Below, in pieces: positions 63,403-64,000 of a DNA stretch of 64,000 bases (position 1 is the stretch's first letter; the number at the start of each line of letters is the position of its first letter). The stretch covers positions 1,240,001 through 1,304,000 of the forward strand of contig NZ_OY986431.1 of the NCBI RefSeq assembly GCF_963920485.1, read 5' to 3'. The notes beneath the pieces were generated by a model. That model had not been told where the DNA came from, searched no databases, and saw nothing but the letters and a program-made list of their open reading frames with translations. The DNA is from Cyanobium usitatum str. Tous. Its GTDB lineage: Bacteria; Cyanobacteriota; Cyanobacteriia; PCC-6307; Cyanobiaceae. A program made the translations under genes and the position numbers.

Positions 63403-64000
63403 TCAGAGCGCCGCCAGGCCCAGCTCCTGCAGGTCGGCCAACTGGGCATAGACGCCGCCGGCCAAGCGCAACTCGCTGTGGCTGCCCTGCTCAATCAAGT
63501 GCCCCTTGCGCAACACCAAGATGCGATCTGCGGCCTCCACCGTGGCAAGGCGGTGGGCAATCACGATGGCGGTGCGCTGCTGCAGCAGGCGCGAAAGATC
63601 CCGCTGCAGGGTGGCCTCGGTGGAGGGATCCATGAAGGCCGTGGCCTCATCCATCACCAGGACTGAGGGATCTCGGATCGCCACCCGGGCTACCGATAGA
63701 AGCTGGCGTTCACCGGAAGAGAGGTTGCCGCCGCGCTCCCGCAACTCGGTGGCCAGCCCATCAGGCAGGCGCTGCAGCAGGGGCTCTAGGCCCAGCTCAG
63801 CGCAGATCTGATGCAGGGCTTCGCTGCTGATCGGGGCGTCGAGGCGCAGGTTGTCAGCCACATTGCCGCTGAACAGAAAGGTGTCCTGCAGAACCACCCC
63901 AAGCCGCTGGCGCAGGGTGGTGATCGGCAATTGGCGGATGTCAATGCCATCGAGCAGGATCCGGCCGCGCTGGGGCTCATAGAGCCGGCATAACAGCCGG
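63403..64000 (-). CDS. ABC exporter ATP-binding domain, 5' part beyond the window
   Basis: C-terminal part of an ABC protein on the reverse strand, frame open to the window edge (about 198 residues visible). It shows the D-loop and Q-loop side RLGVVLQDTFLFSGNVADNL, the signature LSSGERQLLSVARV (normally LSGGQ), Walker B VLVMDEATAFMD and the switch AIVIAHRLATVEAA. Walker A and the membrane domain are outside. The form fits a half-size lipid/multidrug exporter of the MsbA/MdlB type. It ends one base after the hydrolase stop. Confidence 0.9.
   Translation of the reverse strand, partial: RLLCRLYEPQRGRILLDGIDIRQLPITTLRQRLGVVLQDTFLFSGNVADNLRLDAPISSEALHQICAELGLEPLLQRLPDGLATELRERGGNLSSGERQLLSVARVAIRDPSVLVMDEATAFMDPSTEATLQRDLSRLLQQRTAIVIAHRLATVEAADRILVLRKGHLIEQGSHSELRLAGGVYAQLADLQELGLAAL

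Overview
The window is chromosomal DNA from a GC-rich picocyanobacterium of the alpha-cyanobacterial Synechococcus/Cyanobium type. Evidence: a form IA Rubisco inside a complete alpha-carboxysome operon, an NDH-1(4) CO2-uptake module, the photosystem I subunit PsaM, light-dependent protochlorophyllide reductase, a ferrochelatase with a chlorophyll-binding-type tail, cyAbrB, the cyanobacterial alkane pair ADO/AAR, and scattered HIP1 octamers (GCGATCGC). SbtA/SbtB next to the carboxysome operon and the high GC point to a freshwater or coastal Cyanobium-like strain rather than Prochlorococcus (inference). No tRNA, rRNA, CRISPR array, insertion sequence or prophage was seen.

Layout. 1-9 kb: a cut membrane protein, lepB, a dihydroorotase-like protein, a two-domain histidine phosphatase, a CPBP protease, an FtsL-like protein with ftsI, transaldolase and a cNMP-domain protein. 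9-24 kb: geranylgeranyl-reductase-like protein, frr, pyrH, cobO, a tyrosine-recombinase-like gene, hemH, an M23 peptidase, ilvB, small exported proteins, a frameshifted ppsA and a Tat-exported phosphoesterase. 22.5-28.5 kb: FAD dehydrogenase, cyabrB, pgeF, tab2-like, an S1-domain protein and a creatininase-family protein. 28.5-33 kb: ado, aar, accA, an SDR and folE. 33-39.7 kb: trpF, an M50 protease, a lipoate-ligase-like protein, a TauE permease, crr6, psaM and por.

39.8-56.7 kb is the inorganic-carbon region: csoS1D, rdgB, sbtA-sbtB, csoS1, cbbL, cbbS, csoS2, csoSCA, csoS4A, csoS4B, csoS1E, a bacterioferritin-like gene, ndhF4, ndhD4, chpX, acRAF and cbbX. SbtA imports bicarbonate under SbtB control, NDH-1(4)/ChpX hydrates CO2, the shell and CsoS2 package Rubisco with carbonic anhydrase, and acRAF and CbbX assemble and reactivate Rubisco. 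Several junctions carry RNA hairpins, and the leader holds a long interrupted inverted repeat.

57-64 kb: dnaA (reverse strand), a HtrA-type lipoprotein protease, two glycosyltransferases, a bestrophin-like channel, a GNAT, an alpha/beta hydrolase and the end of an ABC exporter.

Most notable observations: the N-terminal extension of CsoS1D carries one segment resembling the Rubisco-binding N-repeats of CsoS2 and another resembling its shell-binding VTG repeats; ppsA begins with a 13-bp direct repeat leading into an 18-bp perfect inverted repeat, and is also frameshifted by one extra T; the cbbL-cbbS gap holds a hairpin plus a 17-bp perfect palindrome with a third half-site.
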